Below are positions 63,158 through 64,000 of a DNA stretch of 64,000 nt, piece after piece. The notes below the pieces were generated by a model. It did no database searches and was not told the DNA's origin. It saw nothing but the letters and a program-made list of their open reading frames with translations. The stretch lies in the NCBI RefSeq assembly GCF_021531815.1, contig NZ_JADYUM010000015.1:1-64000 (forward strand). The letters run 5' to 3'. The position numbers and the translations under genes were made by a program. Origin of the DNA: Pseudoflavonifractor phocaeensis (GTDB taxonomy: Bacteria > Bacillota > Clostridia > Oscillospirales > Oscillospiraceae). Numbering within the stretch: position 1 is the stretch's first letter; every line of letters begins with the position of its first letter.

Positions 63158-64000
63158 TCAGATCTGGGTGATGTCGTAGGGGGTGGTCTGATAGACGTAG
63201 TAGTTCAGCCAGTTGGTGTAAAACAGCTGGGCGGCGGAGCGCCAGCGGACCACGGGCTTCTGGTAGGGATCGTCGTTGGGGAAGTAGTGGGCGGGCACGT
63301 CGATCTTCAGCCCCTTGTTCACGTCCCGGAAATACTCGTTGGCCAGGGTGTCCGGGTCATACTCCGGGTGGCCGGTGATGAAGAACCGGCGGTTGTCCTC
63401 GCTCTTGACGGCAAAGACCCCGGCCTCGGGGGAGATGGCCAGCAGCTCCAGCTCGGGCTGGGCCAGAACGTCCTCCAGCTTGTTGGCGGTGTACCGGGAG
63501 TGGGGGACATAGAACTCGTCGTCAAAGCCCCGGAACAGGGGGGACTGCTTTTTTACAATGGTGTGGGGGAAGACGCCGAAGAGCTTTTTGGGCAGGGAGT
63601 ATTTGGGGATGTGGTAGTGGTAGTACAGCCCGGCCTGGGCGCCCCAGCAGATGTGCAGGGTGGAGTGGACGTGGGTGCGGGTCCACTCCATGATCTCACA
63701 CAGCTCGTCCCAGTAGTCCACGTCGGTGAAGTCCAGGTTTTCCACCGGCGCCCCGGTGATGATCATGCCGTCGTACTTTTTGTCCTTGATCTCCGGGAAG
63801 GTGGTATAGAAGGAGGACAGGTGGTCGGCGTCGGTGTTCTGGGAGACGTGGCTGGAGGTGTGGAGCAGCTCCACCTGGACCTGGAGGGGGGAGTTGGACA
63901 GCTTGCGCAGCAGCTGGGTCTCGGTGACGATCTTGGTGGGCATCAGGTTCAGGATCAGCAGATTCAGCGGGCGCATGTCCTGGTGAATGGCCCGGTATTC
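63158..64000 (-). CDS. metA: Homoserine O-acyltransferase MetA, partial (5' end outside window)
   Basis: First committed enzyme of methionine synthesis, acylating homoserine. The frame is open to the right edge, where it reads [20 protein letters not shown], so the in-frame methionine at 63976 is internal. Family motifs are [20 protein letters not shown], the nucleophilic cysteine in [15 protein letters not shown], and the catalytic histidine/glutamate in [10 protein letters not shown]. In Firmicutes this family usually uses acetyl-CoA, but succinyl versus acetyl cannot be settled here. Confidence 0.96.
   Translation of the reverse strand, partial: EYRAIHQDMRPLNLLILNLMPTKIVTETQLLRKLSNSPLQVQVELLHTSSHVSQNTDADHLSSFYTTFPEIKDKKYDGMIITGAPVENLDFTDVDYWDELCEIMEWTRTHVHSTLHICWGAQAGLYYHYHIPKYSLPKKLFGVFPHTIVKKQSPLFRGFDDEFYVPHSRYTANKLEDVLAQPELELLAISPEAGVFAVKSEDNRRFFITGHPEYDPDTLANEYFRDVNKGLKIDVPAHYFPNDDPYQKPVVRWRSAAQLFYTNWLNYYVYQTTPYDITQI

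Overview
The window is a GC-rich chromosome segment (coding regions roughly 60% G+C) from an anaerobic, spore-forming, butyrate-producing Firmicute. The best guess is a gut member of the Oscillospiraceae (Flavonifractor/Lawsonibacter/Intestinimonas-like). The supporting evidence is a CIRCE/HrcA heat-shock system, the order SRP RNA-dnaX, sporulation genes (spoVAC, dpaAB), and a butyryl-CoA dehydrogenase-Etf operon behind a Rex-type operator. The species is inference.

Layout. 1-6.6 kb: dnaX (cut by the left edge), SRP RNA, an rRNA methyltransferase, a lipid kinase, and groESL under CIRCE, followed by a repeat element and a second partial copy of the groEL 3' end. 6.6-12.6 kb: a potassium module, ktrA and a frameshifted ktrB facing kdpDE across an operator-rich intergenic region. 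12.8-18.8 kb: a carboxylate-uptake region with an orphan DctP-like lipoprotein, a broken membrane-bound AraC regulator, and tctCBA, whose first gene has lost its 5' end at a head-to-head junction. 18.8-23 kb: a decayed stretch with an IS1595-type element between fragments of a LysR regulator and a hydrolase, then an IlvD/Edd-type dehydratase. 23-27.8 kb: tRNA-Arg, a phosphopantetheinyl transferase, spoVAC, tRNA-Leu, mntP under a manganese riboswitch, and a FAD-Rieske oxidoreductase.

27.9-35.9 kb is the most unusual region. A LysR gene faces an operon of four tiny open reading frames. Three are homologous 17-residue amphipathic peptides repeated with a 110-111 bp period, each with its own ribosome binding site. 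The array converges on a LytS/LytTR two-component pair. That pair in turn faces a TAXI-TRAP transporter operon preceded by three direct repeats at exact 21-bp spacing, which I read as LytTR boxes.

35.9-40.3 kb is an island-like stretch: fragments of a YfcC-type permease, XRE regulators and a restriction specificity subunit, plus glycerate kinase and a 2-hydroxyacid dehydrogenase, ending at the 3' end of the tmRNA gene. 40.4-45.1 kb: ppiB, smpB, thiamine pyrophosphokinase, cysteine desulfurase and a MATE pump. 45.3-50.4 kb: hrcA-grpE-dnaK-dnaJ under a perfect CIRCE. 50.6-54.7 kb: a solitary 51-residue membrane protein gene, a split transketolase, and dpaAB with a sigma-K-like promoter, then a run of back-to-back perfect hairpins. 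54.7-59.1 kb: etfA, etfB, bcd and hbd of butyrate synthesis. 59.3-64 kb: a BlaI/BlaR1-type module with a companion lipoprotein, an HD-domain protein, and metA (cut by the right edge).

A structured dispersed repeat occurs three times (near 6.4, 23.2 and 40.3 kb), each time abutting a functional sequence. Several genes carry single-base frameshifts (ktrB, the AraC regulator). These could be real or assembly errors, and only reads can decide.
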